Counted from the first letter of the stretch, positions 22,817 through 36,021 are shown. The stretch is DNA of 64,000 bases from Adiantum capillus-veneris (GCA_014529385.2 CM043963.1:109472912-109536911); one strand, 5' to 3'. A program made the numbers and translations. Notes: generated by a model not told the origin, from the sequence alone.

Positions 22817-23239
22817 ATGGCTAGTACGCTAGAGTCATCCACTCCTGCCTTGGGTGAGAGGTACCCTCGTTACTTTTCACAAATATTTCACATGGTCTTT
22901 TCAGTGCTTGCATGTGAATGGGATTTGATAGGTACGCTAGCATGTGAGAGCAATTTTGAGGAGTTAGAATGGCTGATACGTCTCTTGACCACGTCTGATC
23001 CATACTTAGTAGAGAGCGTTTCTCCCATTGCACAAGCCTACCCTTTTGACCAAGATGACTATAGGCGTCTAGTGACCTTCTTAGTAAACATGGGCACCTA
23101 TGATGAAGAAGAAAATTTAGAGGACTACACGGATGGCACATATGGTCTCATGGATGATGACTTTGTTTATCTCGACGACGAGGATAGGGGTTTAGCCTTA
23201 GGGTTTCCCCCCAACCTCTACAATATCCTATTCCCTTGA
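22817..23239 (+). CDS. ORFx: acidic 140-residue protein between pol and the 3' LTR
   Basis: The start is ATG 22817 (MASTLESSTPALGERYPRYF), which is also an ATG in B3 (38123); an earlier in-frame ATG at 22781 is not kept. The protein is intact in B2, with an aromatic-rich N-terminal half, YLVESVSPIAQAYPFDQDD in the middle, and a very acidic C-terminal part (EEENLEDYTD, DDDFVYLDDED) ending GFPPNLYNILFP. No signal peptide or membrane segment is apparent, so it is unlike a classic envelope gene, although it sits in the env position. In B3 an 8-bp and a 1-bp loss break and then restore the frame. I do not recognise the family; it is probably an accessory element protein. Confidence 0.6.
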   Translation: MASTLESSTPALGERYPRYFSQIFHMVFSVLACEWDLIGTLACESNFEELEWLIRLLTTSDPYLVESVSPIAQAYPFDQDDYRRLVTFLVNMGTYDEEENLEDYTDGTYGLMDDDFVYLDDEDRGLALGFPPNLYNILFP

Positions 23240-24597
23240 CTCTCTAGGGGGAGTGCAAATAATTAGGTTAGGGTTCCTTATGTTTTTTGTTGTGTTCAAT
23301 AAGTGTTGGTACCTTTTCCCACTAATGTGCCTCCTAGACGTATTCTTTGTGTTTCTTAGTGTGTACAGGAACGTGTTGCTGTTGTTAAGATTTGGACCTT
23401 CATGGAATCTTTATCTCGACTCACTCTTCAAATCAAGCGCGACCATCAACACAAAAAGGTGTTTCTTGTCCATTCGCATTGCCCCTTATTTTTTTGCATC
23501 TATGATTGTCTACTTTGATTGGGATTGGTAGCATAATATCCAGCACATTTGCTTAGTATCAAACATTAAATCAATGTAATTCTTTGTCATAATCACTTGT
23601 CTAGGTTTAAAAATCAAGCAAGTTCGACTAAGCTAGTTTGACCAAGCTAGGTGCTAGAGATCTTCTCTTAATACCATGGGGAATGCCTTCCTAATAATTA
23701 ATGGTTACTTAGGTTCTTAATCCGATTTAGGCAGCATTGTGTGAAATGTACTAGGGCTTTCTAGTGGGCTTGACCCTATTGACCTTTAGCTTAAGTATTA
23801 TAAAGGGAGTTTACTAGTGTGATGAGCCCGGGGAGGGTAACAGTGTTATATGACCCCCCAAAGTTACACAATTAAAATGATGAAAATGAACAAATAAAAA
23901 ATCAAAGTGCCACAATGTAAAATCTTAAGCTGGAAGACAAATCTCAGCTTGATTGGGTACTTCACTCACATGTATCGCCTATGGTACTAGAGCCCTAGAG
24001 GTTCCCAGTGTGGGCGCTTTTCCTTGAAAAGCAAAAAACCCAAGGCATACAAAATAAGCACACACATCAAAATTGAATCACTGTGACAAGACTTTGGGGG
24101 GTCAAAGCAAAGGTAATCAGTCAGGCGATGATTTCATGAGAAATTCCTTTTATCGTAGCTTAACTACAAGGTCCTCTAGGTATAGACTCTAGTCAGCCCT
24201 CGAACATGAAATACTTGGCTCTCGCGATTAAACAACTTAATTAACCAGAGAAAATTAAGAAGCTTATCCATGGTATTAATAGTTGATCTCTAGTGCCTTT
24301 CGACCGTTAAATTAGGGACCCCAGACTTGTTTAATTTTTTACCTTTACATCTGTTTATGCATTTGATTACATTGCAATTTAATGCTTATTGCTGACAAAT
24401 TGTTTAAAATTCTGTTACCAATCAATTGTCTTCCTAGAATTGCATATGCGTTTTAATCGCTTATGAGAATGCAATTACTGTGCAATGTTGTTTGATTTTG
24501 CAGTGACTGAAGAAGGCTAAGGACATTCATCTCAAATGCTCTTCCACCTCGACCAACGAGCTTCAACTCAATAGCTTCCGAGCATGGAATATACATC
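23240..24597 (+). other. 3' untranslated region of B2
   Basis: About 1.36 kb lies between ORFx and the polypurine tract, matched by B3 36349-37709. A hydrophobic frame (about 23280-23500, NKCWYLFPLMCLL then VYRNVLLLL) is partly open in both copies. B3 carries an extra G near its start, so coding is doubtful. Otherwise I see no gene. Confidence 0.6.
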
Positions 24598-24608
24598 AGG
24601 AAGGGGGG
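24598..24608 (+). other. Polypurine tract of B2
   Basis: AGGAAGGGGGG followed by CA immediately precedes the TG of the 3' LTR. B3 has the same tract on the minus strand at 36338-36348. It primes plus-strand synthesis. Confidence 0.85.
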
Positions 24609-24610
24609 CA

Positions 24611-25217
24611 TGTTAACCCTCACGGCTCACGGACACCCTATCACCTACGAGACGGACGTTGTAACCTACGGTGGACATTGTATTATTTATTTGGTAGAGT
24701 CAGGTATCGGGCTTGTCGGTCCAATAGGAAAAGGGTAAGAGTGATCGCCGATGAGAGGCGCACTCTAACTGGGACATTCAAGGGATTAGTTGGCTAAGCA
24801 TGGGAGCCCAAGTGTGAATGGGGTGAGCTCATATAAAAGCCAACTAAACCTAAAATTCACTCATTCTCTCATTTGTGCAATAGAAGAGTGCTCTTGCTCC
24901 ATCTCCATCTCCATCTTCTTCTTCTTCACCTCCTTGTGTGTGTGTGTGTATGTGAGAGAGAGAGAGAGAGAGAGAGAGAGTACGATCGAGCATTGCGGTG
25001 GCACGACGGCGGTGAAGCGGTTGAGCGCGACGTAGCGGCGTCTCCTTCTTCTTCGCGGCGAGGAATCCTCCACGGCAAGAGCATAGAGCGGTGAGTGACA
25101 CACCATTTCCCTCTTTTGAGCTTACTAGTTAAGCTAGTTGTGTGCTTGGAGCCGTCTGTGGCTCGCACACAGTGTTAGGCAAGTCCCTTGCTTCGACAGT
25201 GCGGCAAGGAACGCACA
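24611..25217 (+). repeat. 3' LTR of B2
   Basis: Begins TGTTAACCC and ends GGAACGCACA. It matches the 5' LTR with about a dozen substitutions (several C/T) plus a different GT/GA microsatellite (about 24936-24980). It is followed by the duplicated AGAGC. Confidence 0.95.
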
Positions 25218-25523
25218 AGAGCTCAAAAATTACACGCTCTTTACAACTCATCCACAAAGAGAGGAAGCAAAGGGCTTGGGGAAAGTCAAATGCGGGGAAG
25301 CGCCATGCGAGGTGGCGACAATCACAACTTACACCAATGGACTTATAGACGACTTATACATGGAGCAAGGCAGAAGGAGCTTCTTAAGAGCTCAAAAATT
25401 ACACGTTCTTTACAACTCATCCACAAAGAGAGGAAGCAAAGGGCTTTGCAAAACTCAAATAGAGGGGGGCGCCATGCGAGGTGGCGACAATCACAAGTTT
25501 CGAGCGAGAGAAGATGGGCATGA
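25218..25523 (+). pseudogene. Gene D, distal part, with a tandem-duplicated end
   Basis: This continues the gene cut at 11323. It contains a tandem duplication of period 169 bp: AGAGCTCAAAAATTACACG at 25218 and again at 25387. The unit also includes ACCAATGGACTTATAGAC (about 25333, compare 11266). B2 landed in the first unit. The better frame reads HQWTYRRLIHGARQKELLKS, then basic residues, ending ERRWA with TGA at 25521. The first unit has a 1-bp loss near 11287. Copy-to-copy differences in the 11266-11320 part look more numerous than LTR differences, so the duplication probably predates B2. Confidence 0.5.
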
Positions 25524-27304
25524 TCCTGTCGTTTTTATTATCTTCGCTACACCCCCTTCTTCCTCACCGTGTACCTCTTTGATGTGCACGCCCCTTAGCC
25601 AAACTCTTTTTCCTATTGATGGCAGTATCCCTGCTGGCATCAAGCATCTTCTATCCCTTAAAAATACCCTTTTATTGTATGGATACAAGCTCTCTGGGTC
25701 TCCGACTCCTGTCGCCAGACCATGAGCTTTGTACGACATGAAGTAGGGGGCCGTGAGTGCTTGGCACCATACCCGATACCAAAAACGCGTAGAGCAAACT
25801 GCTTCTCTATCAAGATTATCCTTTTTGCGTTCACAGTGGCAAGGGATACCCACCACACAATATTGTAATAAATTTCATTGCAAACAAAGGGATCTTTGCA
25901 TTGTCCTCGGAGTATTCCTTGTGGTATATTATGATCTACCAAACAATATCAAAACATTCAAGGGTTATCGTACAATAGTGTCAAGTACTTGAATTTTTTC
26001 TACAAACCTTTTTGTTGTTAAAATGCCCAATTTAGTGAGACAACGCCGCATCCTTGCCTTGCACTCCAGTGACAAGTGATTGCCTTGAGCCTCCTGCTCT
26101 TCTAAGGAAACGATCATCATACACAAGCACCTGTCAACAATCAGATTGATCTCAATATTGCATCATTGGGACATGGGCAAAACCATTCGCATGCCTAAAA
26201 GAAATTACCATCTGATTCTCGTCAATTTCCAACATGAACCTTCCCCATAAGTGAATTGAGTGGCTATCTGCCAGCTGGGCCAGAGGTGCCACAAGGATAC
26301 CTATGTTTTCTAAGCCAAAGTTATCTTGTGGTTGATTGGAGCTGGTCCTCTGCTAGCAATTCGACTTCTCCATACTTTGCTTTGTTGAATATCTTTGATC
26401 AGTTGACCCCCTGAAGCGAATTGTGTGTCGTGGATAGATGTGTCAGGCAAGGAGATACTTGTCCACTCCGTCTTCCACAAATCCATGTCTGTCTCACAAA
26501 AAATTTTATTTGCAACTAGGCAGTAGTCCTCCCGTATATTCAGATCATGCATAATATTTGTGAGGAGAATGTAGTGAATGTTGTCGGCCATAGAAAAACT
26601 AGGAGCGCAATTTCAGAGGCAAAGACCCTTCCTCATTTGGGCTTTCCTGCTTGCGTCCAAGTGTTGCATTCGCAATAGAAGCAAGAGTTAAGCTTGCATA
26701 AAATGTCTCCTTCAATGCCTCTACTCGCTCTTCTTCTAGGTCAAATTGTAACTCCACGTCCTCTACCGCTTCCTCCTGCGCCAATGGGCAACTACCAAAA
26801 TTTGACGACTCAAAAGTCTCTAACTCACCATCCGTCAACACATATAGCACACAAACTCATGGTTTAATTCCACTAAGTGAAACTTTTAACGGTGCCTAGG
26901 ACATCTTTCTTTGACAGGCAATGCATTGGAGGGACACTTTTCCAGACATTGATTCAACCTTCTTGCAGCACGCTTCTCAGTGTCAAGATCGGTTGGGTGC
27001 ACAAATCACATGCCATCAATTTCCAGGGAGCTATCACAAATGACTGCTTTGTACTGTTGCAAATGCATTTGTAGGTACTCAATTGAGCAATCAACAGTCC
27101 ACTGTGTACAAAACTCTACATTAAACATTTTTGATAGCTCTGGTGCACGATGATGAGCACGGGTGATGTATAGGAACATGCACAATTTTTATTCACATGT
27201 ATCCTCCCCTACATTGTCCGTCTCTAGGATTGAACGGCATTTGGGGCTAGAACCAAGCAAATATGGAGCCTTGGGATTCCCTTAAGGTATTTATTTGCTT
27301 GGTT
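25524..27304. other. Unclassified 1.8 kb
   Basis: Minus-strand frames of 80-95 codons occur at 26310-26591 (MADNIHYILLTNIMHDLN) and 26599-26850 (acidic, EEAVEDVELQFDLEEERVE). Both are ended by stops and I recognise neither. They may be the distal part of the CACTA element or of another gene. A 16-bp inverted repeat closes the region (27248-27307). Confidence 0.3.
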
Positions 27305-27307
27305 CTA
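27248..27307. repeat. Inverted repeat, 16-bp arms
   Basis: TAGAACCAAGCAAATA at 27248-27263 is mirrored perfectly at 27292-27307, with 28 bp between. Looser copies of the AACCAAG/CTTGGTT core follow near 27340 and 27393. Repeated short motifs in both orientations are typical of CACTA subterminal regions, but the link is inference. Confidence 0.5.
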
Positions 27308-28985
27308 ACCCGCTTTTTCAGTACAACCGATGACATGGTAAGAGTCAGAACCAAGAGAGTAAGGGCCTGAAGAATCCCCCAGGGACCATATTCGCTTGGT
27401 TCGGACCAACATGATCATCAAGGTACAATCCATGATGTACCCACGCCCATTTGGGGACTTGCATGGTCCCACATAAGGATGCCCCTCATAGTGGCCTCTC
27501 TTCTCTCCTTTGGAAGTGAAAAGTCCACAACAGGGATGCCCTTCCATAACTCCTCCAGCTACCCAATGAGGGACTCGAGGTAAACATCCATATTTGCCAC
27601 TTTGTACATCCCTGACGCAAACAAAGAGAGAAGTGTACTGCCCTTCTTGGTAGTCTCCCATGGTGGAATATTGTAGTTGATGATCACCATGGGCCAAGTG
27701 CTCCATGATGTAGACTTGGTGCCAAAGGGATTGACACCGTCACTTGCCAGCCCAAGCCTCAAGTGACAAGGCTCTAGCTCCTCGAACTCCGATCAATGAG
27801 TCTTGATGTGCCTCCATGCTGATGAATTGGCAGGGACATGCATCATCCCATCATTTGAGCAGTGGTTGGCATGCCATGTGAGAAGCTCCACTGTAGACCT
27901 GCTTTTAAACATGTGAGAAGCTCCACTGTAGACCTGTTGATGAATTGGCAGGGACATGCATCATCCCATCATTTGAGCAGTGGTTGGCATGCCATGTGAG
28001 AAGCTCCACTGTAGACCTGCTTTTAAACATGTGTTGAATCCAAAGGATAAGTGGAAAATGTTTCAATACCTTGCGAGGTAGGTGCACCTCACTCACTCCG
28101 GTCTTGTAGCGTGCTTCCCCGCACACGGGACATGAGGTAGTATATGCGTGCTCATTGAGGTATAGTATGCAATCATTGAGATACTCGTGGATATGCTCAT
28201 ACTCCATGCCAAGTGCAGTGACATATGAACGTGTTCGTCCATCATCTGGAGGCATGTGGTGATCTTTAGGAATCATTTTGCCCATCAAATTACAACGAAA
28301 CAAAAAATTAGTACGTATAAATGCAATGGCGGAAATACAAGAATTTCTAATTTGCAAAAATGTGTAAATAGGACTTACCCAAGAAGTGCATCTACACTTC
28401 CATTGCTCCAACCAGATTTTGCTTGCAAGCTGAGGACCTCCAATGATGCTCGAAGCACTGAGTATTGGGCACGATTGTAAAGAGGTGTTTGGGTACTCAA
28501 TAGCAACGTGTCATCCATTGCATATGCTTGTTTAGTGCAAGGTCTACAATCCTCCTCGCACATGTTGGCTTCATGTGCCAACAACTCATACACCATGTAG
28601 AACATGTGCTCGTTGTCCTTAAATTTGAAGTGCCTCTGAGACGTCTGTTGAGGTGATGTCAAAGTGGAGCTAGTGCCACAACCCAAGACTCCTTCCATGC
28701 CTTCCCTCAGGGATTCTTGCCACTATATTTCAGCCTTGTGAGTCTCTCTACCACCACTGAACATGGACCAATGGGGTGCATCCTCAAGCGATGGGAGGGC
28801 TGCACTTCCATCAACTCTAGCGCTTTTCGAAGAGCAAAAAAGCCCTTCATTCTCCACATGCTCTAAGACAATGCGCTTCAAGTGAGAGATTGCCTATTTG
28901 CACTTGGCACAAGGACAAGAAAGATAGTCCTTGAGCCACCGATCACATTCGGGACCATTCGGAGGGCCACGATCATCCCAATTGT
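27305..28985 (-). pseudogene. En/Spm (CACTA) transposase, TNP2-like remnant
   Basis: Read on the minus strand. About 28985-28720 encodes a transposase-associated domain (WLKDYLSCPCAKCK), with one TAG inside. 28698-28376 encodes ARYSVLRASLE-type sequence (here YNRAQYSVLRASLEVLSLQ) ending GSVDALLG at a GTAAGT donor. After an intron of about 100 bp, 28280-27940 carries YLNDCILYLNEHAY, TSCPVCGEARYK, VLKHFPLILWIQHMF and LLTWHAN, and 27765-27559 carries LGLASDGVNPFG. This is the Transposase_21 signature order. A 118-bp duplication (27821-28032), stops and loss of the C-terminal half make it inactive. The TIRs were not found. Confidence 0.8.
27821..28032. repeat. 118-bp tandem duplication inside the CACTA transposase
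   Basis: GATGAATTGGCAGGGACATG occurs at 27821 and 27939 with almost identical following sequence up to TTTTAAACATGTG. It duplicates part of the exon that encodes the NDGMMHVPAN segment. The short repeat GAGAAGCTCCACTGTAGACC at the junction suggests slippage. Confidence 0.8.
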
Positions 28986-31598
<2,613 letters not shown>

Positions 31599-31648
31599 AT
31601 GAAAGAAGGACCAAAAAAATTAAACATTAAACAAAGACCTAAAAAAAG

Positions 31649-31650
<2 letters not shown>

Positions 31651-31705
<55 letters not shown>

Positions 31706-31727
31706 AAAAATAGAGAGAAAAGGAGGG

Positions 31728-31778
<51 letters not shown>

Positions 31779-32096
31779 ATAGGATAGAATATAGAGAGAT
31801 AGAAAGAGAGGGATGTAGAGCATAGATAGAGAGAGGGAGATAGAAAGGGTAGAGAGAGAGAGAGAGAGAGAGTAGAAAGAGAGATAGGGAGAGGGAGAGT
31901 AGATAGAGAGGATATAATAGAGAGAGAGAGAGAGAGAGAGAGATAGGGAGATGGTAGAGAGAGAGAAAGAGAGAGAGGATAGAATAGAGAGAGAGAGAGA
32001 GTAGAGAGAAAGAGATAGAGATATGTATCTAGATAGAGAGATTAGTACATAGAGAAATAGAGGGAAAGGGAAAGAGGGAGAGAATAGAGAGAGTAG
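31651..32096. repeat. GA-rich array, left half
   Basis: Long (GA)n tracts (31651-31702, 31733-31773, 31855-31872, 31919-31943) are mixed with GATA and GGGAGA variants. The array was continuous with 34602-34985 before element E inserted. Confidence 0.9.
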
Positions 32097-32425
32097 TGAT
32101 GGGAATGGGATCGTGCTAGCTAGGGTGGATGAAAGAGAAACATCATGCACACAAGTGAGTGTGTGTACGCTAGATTATCACTCAAGAAAATTAGGCTCCA
32201 AGATGAATTAACTTGGAGTCATAAACACGATCTTGAGTAGTTGCTAAGCCATCACAAGCTCACCATAAACAAGAGAGATGTAATGCCAAATGGAATTGGT
32301 TTGTTTATTCATGAGATGTGCTCTAAGTAGCTCTACAACCTTGCACCAATAGATGTGGGATAATTCCACATTTTCCCTCCTTGACTCATACTCTACTGAC
32401 TTTAGGACAAATCTCACACCTTATA
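32097..32425 (-). repeat. 3' LTR of E
   Basis: On the plus strand it runs TGATGGGAATGGG to CACCTTATA; the terminal TG of the minus sense has mutated to TA. It is 329 bp and matches 34308-34601 over most of its length, with about 35 extra bases near the start. Confidence 0.88.
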
Positions 32426-32426
32426 A

Positions 32427-32436
32427 TCCTCCCCTT
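32427..32436 (-). other. Polypurine tract of E
   Basis: Minus-strand AAGGGGAGGA, next to the 3' LTR start. Confidence 0.75.
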
Positions 32437-33782
32437 GAGGTTTGGACTAGGACAATACAATGAAGGTTCTTTATCCACTAAGGATGACACATGGTATCCA
32501 CATAGGATGACAATAAAAGAGGAATCCTCCCCTTGAACTTTGGGCTACAACTTGATGAAGAAAGACAACACCCCAATCCAAGAGCGCAGACAACATATAT
32601 CCCCAATCCAGGAGACAAATAGCATAACACTCCAATCTAGGAGCCACACTCCAATCCAAAAGCAAAAACAACGCTCTAATCCAAGAGCAAAATCCTTAAA
32701 AATGTTTTCTTTGCTCTACCCAAGAGCACCTTTGTCTTCTTCAATGTTTTGTCTTCAACTGCTTCATGGTCTTTGTCTTTGTATCCATGTCCTCCCCTTG
32801 AATGGGCACCTTTGTCGGCATCTTTATTCTTCTTTTCTTCATCTCCACATTGATGGCCTTCATGATCTTCAATCTTCATGTTCTCCTCCACTTGAATGAT
32901 GAGCTCTCCTATGGACTTGAAGCTCTTCCTACATTGCTTGGTCTTCTTCATCTTTATGGGATGCTCGATGTGAAAATTTCATAAATGCTTTGGGAGAAAA
33001 CCTTTAACCTTTGTGAAGCTCCTCTTCAGTGGGGTGAAGCCCCTCTTCACAATAGTTTCCTTTGGTTGATTCATAGGATGCCAGTGCATGGATGCTAGTG
33101 CAATGGGTGCAATGGGGGGTCTTACCAGTTGAAAAGACTCTCTTCAAGGCAGTGTCTACCCATGTTTATTACAATATGCAAATCTTTAATGCAAAGGTGC
33201 AAAAATGGTAATTACAATGGTCTAAGTGAGCATGTAGTGTTGTCCTGGTTCGGCTTCTCTACAGGTGTGGCCGGCCGTGGGAATAGGTTCCTTGGTAGGT
33301 GGTTGTAGGAAAAAGGGCATGGGAAAGGGGCCCTTTGATGGCGGAGCTTACGGGGCTGCCGAGTACCAAACTCGGGAACTCCCGTTCACGGACCCAAAAG
33401 CCTCAATAGGCTTAACTTCATGTAGTTTGGCATCCAGGCGACGAGTAAGAGTGTGCTCGTAGTGTAAGAAACCTTCCTTGTGGACCTGCCTGAGGCCCAA
33501 AGGCCAATTTGATATGGGGTTTGGATTCCGCCCAGCTTGCCCGATTGTGGATATTTTCTTTGAATGCATGGAAATCATCGCTTACGGACCCGCCTTAAGT
33601 TAAAAGCTCAATTTGATGCAATTTCACGTCCGCATGTGATCCTCAATGTGAGGCTTGACCCCACAACCGCACAAGCCAATAATAGTGTGCCCAAGTTAGG
33701 CTAGCCAACAAGCCCACGAGATTTGAAAGGTTTACGCGAAAAAGAAAATTTATGCTCAGTTCGGCAGGGGTGCACACACAAA

Positions 33783-33784
<2 letters not shown>

Positions 33785-33819
<35 letters not shown>
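33785..33819. repeat. (CA)n microsatellite in E
   Basis: Uninterrupted AC dinucleotides. Confidence 0.95.
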
Positions 33820-33821
<2 letters not shown>

Positions 33822-34293
33822 ATAATAGCATAAAAATGGTGATGGGGTAGAGGGGGCTCCCGACTTCCAAATGGAGAGCTTGAGGAGTCTGTGGAAAGCT
33901 TGCAAAGAGCACTTCAAAGACTATGTGACCAATGTGACGAGAAAGCGAAGTTGTTGAAATTAATTGAAGGTGCAAATTAGTAAAAAATCATCACTAAGTG
34001 CAACCTAAATACAAATGCAATAGCTTGCTTGATGATGCTTAACTAGTGAGCTTATTAGAGGGGAAATTGAAGACGAGAGCGCACTAAGAGAATGCAATCA
34101 TGCACTCATCGAATGCAAAGATCCTACGACTCTTAATCAAGCTTGACCTAGCTATGGAGGGTAGTGGCTCAATTGGACTTCACAATGAACTTGCCCACAC
34201 ATACCTTAATCATGACTTGATTAGAGAGAAGTGAATCCTAATGGAAATTATCCCATAAAAGCCTAGTAACAAACCTAGCTAGCATATCCTAGA

Positions 34294-34305
34294 GCTCTGA
34301 TACCA
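34294..34305 (-). other. Primer binding site of E (initiator Met-tRNA type)
   Basis: Minus-strand TGGTATCAGAGC, two bases after the 5' LTR end, is the standard complement of the plant initiator tRNA-Met 3' end. Confidence 0.92.
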
Positions 34306-34307
34306 CT

Positions 34308-34601
34308 TGATGGGAATGGGGCACACAAGTGAGTGCCTGTAGGCTAGATTATCACTCAAGAAAATTAGGTTCCAAGGTGAATTAACTTGGACTCATAAAA
34401 ACACGATCTTGAGTAGTTGCTAAGCAATCACAAGATCGTTATAAACAAGAGAGATGTAATGCAAAATGGAATTGGTTTGTTTATTCATGAGATAAGCTTT
34501 AAGTAGCTCTATAGCCTTGCACCAATACATGTGGGATAATTCCACCTTTTTCCTCCTTGACTCATCCTATACTGACTCTAGGACAAAGCTTGCACCTTAC
34601 A
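34308..34601 (-). repeat. 5' LTR of E
   Basis: 294 bp. Plus-strand TGATGGGAATGG to CACCTTACA, so the minus sense is TGTAAGG...CCCATCA with proper TG...CA ends. Confidence 0.9.
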
Positions 34602-34645
34602 AGTAGATAGAGAGAGGGAGAGGTAGAGAGTAGAGAAAGAGGATA

Positions 34646-34724
<79 letters not shown>

Positions 34725-34985
34725 CTGAGAAATACAGTAGAATAGAGAGAGGGAGAGGGAAAGAGAGAGTAGATAGAGAGAGGGAGAGGGAGAGGAAAAG
34801 AGAGGATAGAGAGAGGGAAAGAGAGGAAAAGATAGGGGGGAGAGAGAGAGAGAGAGAGAGAGAGAGGGAAAGAGAGCGAGAGATAGAGATATATATATAT
34901 ATATATATATATGGGAAGTGGGGGAGAGAGAGAGAGAGAGAGAGAGGTAGAGGCAGAGCTAAACCCTAAACAAAAAGAGAGAGTA
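34602..34985. repeat. GA-rich array with (TA)n tracts, right half
   Basis: (TA)n occurs at about 34649-34698 and 34892-34912, and (GA)n at 34698-34723, 34844-34865 and 34925-34947. It directly replaces the rest of element C integrase, whose frame ends near 34986. Confidence 0.9.
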
Positions 34986-35717
34986 CCCCATTTTTCAAAA
35001 GCTCTAGCCACCATCATTGGTCTTAAAGGCATGCTATCTACACGGGTTGGCATTTTTGCTCGTTGACAAGCATCACACCTTCGAACATATTCTTTGGCAT
35101 CTGCAAAAAGTGTTGGCCACCATATGCCTGCCATTAAGATTGCTCTTGCGGTGGTCTCACTGGAGAAGTGATCTCCAGCTAATCCAGCATGTGCTTGTTC
35201 TATAATGGGAATATATTCATCTTCATTTGCACAAAGACGTTACCTCTCTGATACAATTGGTTTTCGATAAGATCATAGTCCCGTGCTTCACTTTCAATTG
35301 CTCTTTGACGGCGTTTACTCGTATCCTCAGGAAATGTTCGGCTCAATAAGTAAGTAACTAGATAGTTACTCCACTTAGGAACATGTGACATTTGGAACAA
35401 TGTTACATGAGGTATGGGTGTTTGTTTTTGACATTGAGGACAATCTTTCACAAAAGAATGAACATCACTCCTCATAGTTGGCCAATATACTCCAAGTCTC
35501 AAGATCCTTTGCATAGTTTGGTCTTCCGCAAAGTGAAGTCCTACTATGGTTATATGTGTTTGACTTAGGTATTGGGTTTTCTCCTCAGGATTAATGCACA
35601 ACAACAATATTCCATCTCGATTTATTTTGTATAGCCTACAAGCTAGTAATTGATACATAGCCGATTGCTCAATAAATTCGATTGTAATAGGAAGTGGTAT
35701 TTACGAATCCACTTAAG
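34986..35717 (-). pseudogene. C integrase: two successive H2C2 zinc fingers
   Basis: Minus strand. The first module runs at about 35660-35420: LYKINRDGILLLCINPEEKT, THITIVGLHFAEDQTMQ, GVYWPTM, then CPQC. A linker follows (KWSNYLVTYLL ... DYDLIENQLYQRGN). Then a second, canonical finger in a neighbouring frame at about 35225-35070: IIEQAHAGLAGDHFSSETTA, GIWWPTLFADAKEYVRRCDAC. The sequence ends at RAFEKWG, just where the catalytic core would begin. Two stops lie between the end of RNase H and the first finger. B2 has only one finger at this place. The fingers normally bind zinc and help integrase multimerise; the job of a second is unknown. Confidence 0.75.
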
Positions 35718-35722
35718 CTATG

Positions 35723-35949
35723 TGTGCGCGTATGTCGCACGTGTCAATGCAAGGAACTTGCCGATACACCGTGTGCGAGCCACAAATGGCTCCAAGCACA
35801 CAACAAGCCTAAACTAGTAAGCTCAAAGATGACGATGGTGTGTCACTCACCGCTCTATGCTTGCTTCGTGGAGGATTCCTCGCCGCAAAGAAGAGGGAGA
35901 CGCCGCTACGCCGCGCTCAACCACCTCGCCGCCGTCGTGCTGCCACAAT

Positions 35950-36021
<72 letters not shown>

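Larger units (their letters stand above)
11324..25217 (+). mobile_element. B2: complete 13.9-kb gypsy LTR retrotransposon
   Basis: The LTRs are 605 and 607 bp, both TG...CA, flanked by the 5-bp target duplication AGAGC (11319-11323 and 25218-25222). It has a primer site 4 bp after the 5' LTR and a polypurine tract just before the 3' LTR. The order is gag, protease 1, RT, RNase H, integrase, protease 2, tail, ORFx. There is no chromodomain, so it is outside the chromoviruses. The tRNA-Asp-like primer site and the FLDGYSGYNQI palm motif favour the Athila/Tat side of the non-chromoviral plant gypsy elements. By eye the LTRs differ at about a dozen positions, giving roughly 2 percent divergence. 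Stops and frameshifts mean it is not autonomous now. Confidence 0.93.
32097..34601 (-). mobile_element. E: 2.5-kb non-autonomous LTR retrotransposon
   Basis: The LTRs at 34308-34601 (5') and 32097-32425 (3') flank only about 1.9 kb. The target duplication AGTAG is perfect (32092-32096 and 34602-34606). The Met-tRNA-type primer site is at 34294-34305, and the polypurine tract AAGGGGAGGA (minus) is at 32427-32436. The internal part has no RT, integrase or protease. A minus frame at 32676-32951 (KKTKQCRKSFKSIGELIIQV, then acidic/His-rich) may be a gag relic. It contains (CA)n at 33785-33819. The primer type suits copia or TRIM/LARD-like elements mobilised by another element; the superfamily is undetermined. 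Confidence 0.88.

Noticed and set aside
23280-23500. Hydrophobic frame as an envelope protein
   Set aside because: The start is frameshifted in B3 and most differences change residues, so coding is not supported.
31599-32150. Long Arg/Glu or Ser/Leu reading frames
   Set aside because: Pure products of GA/CT repeats; the same applies to frames across 34610-34980, 35940-36020 and 44710-44780.
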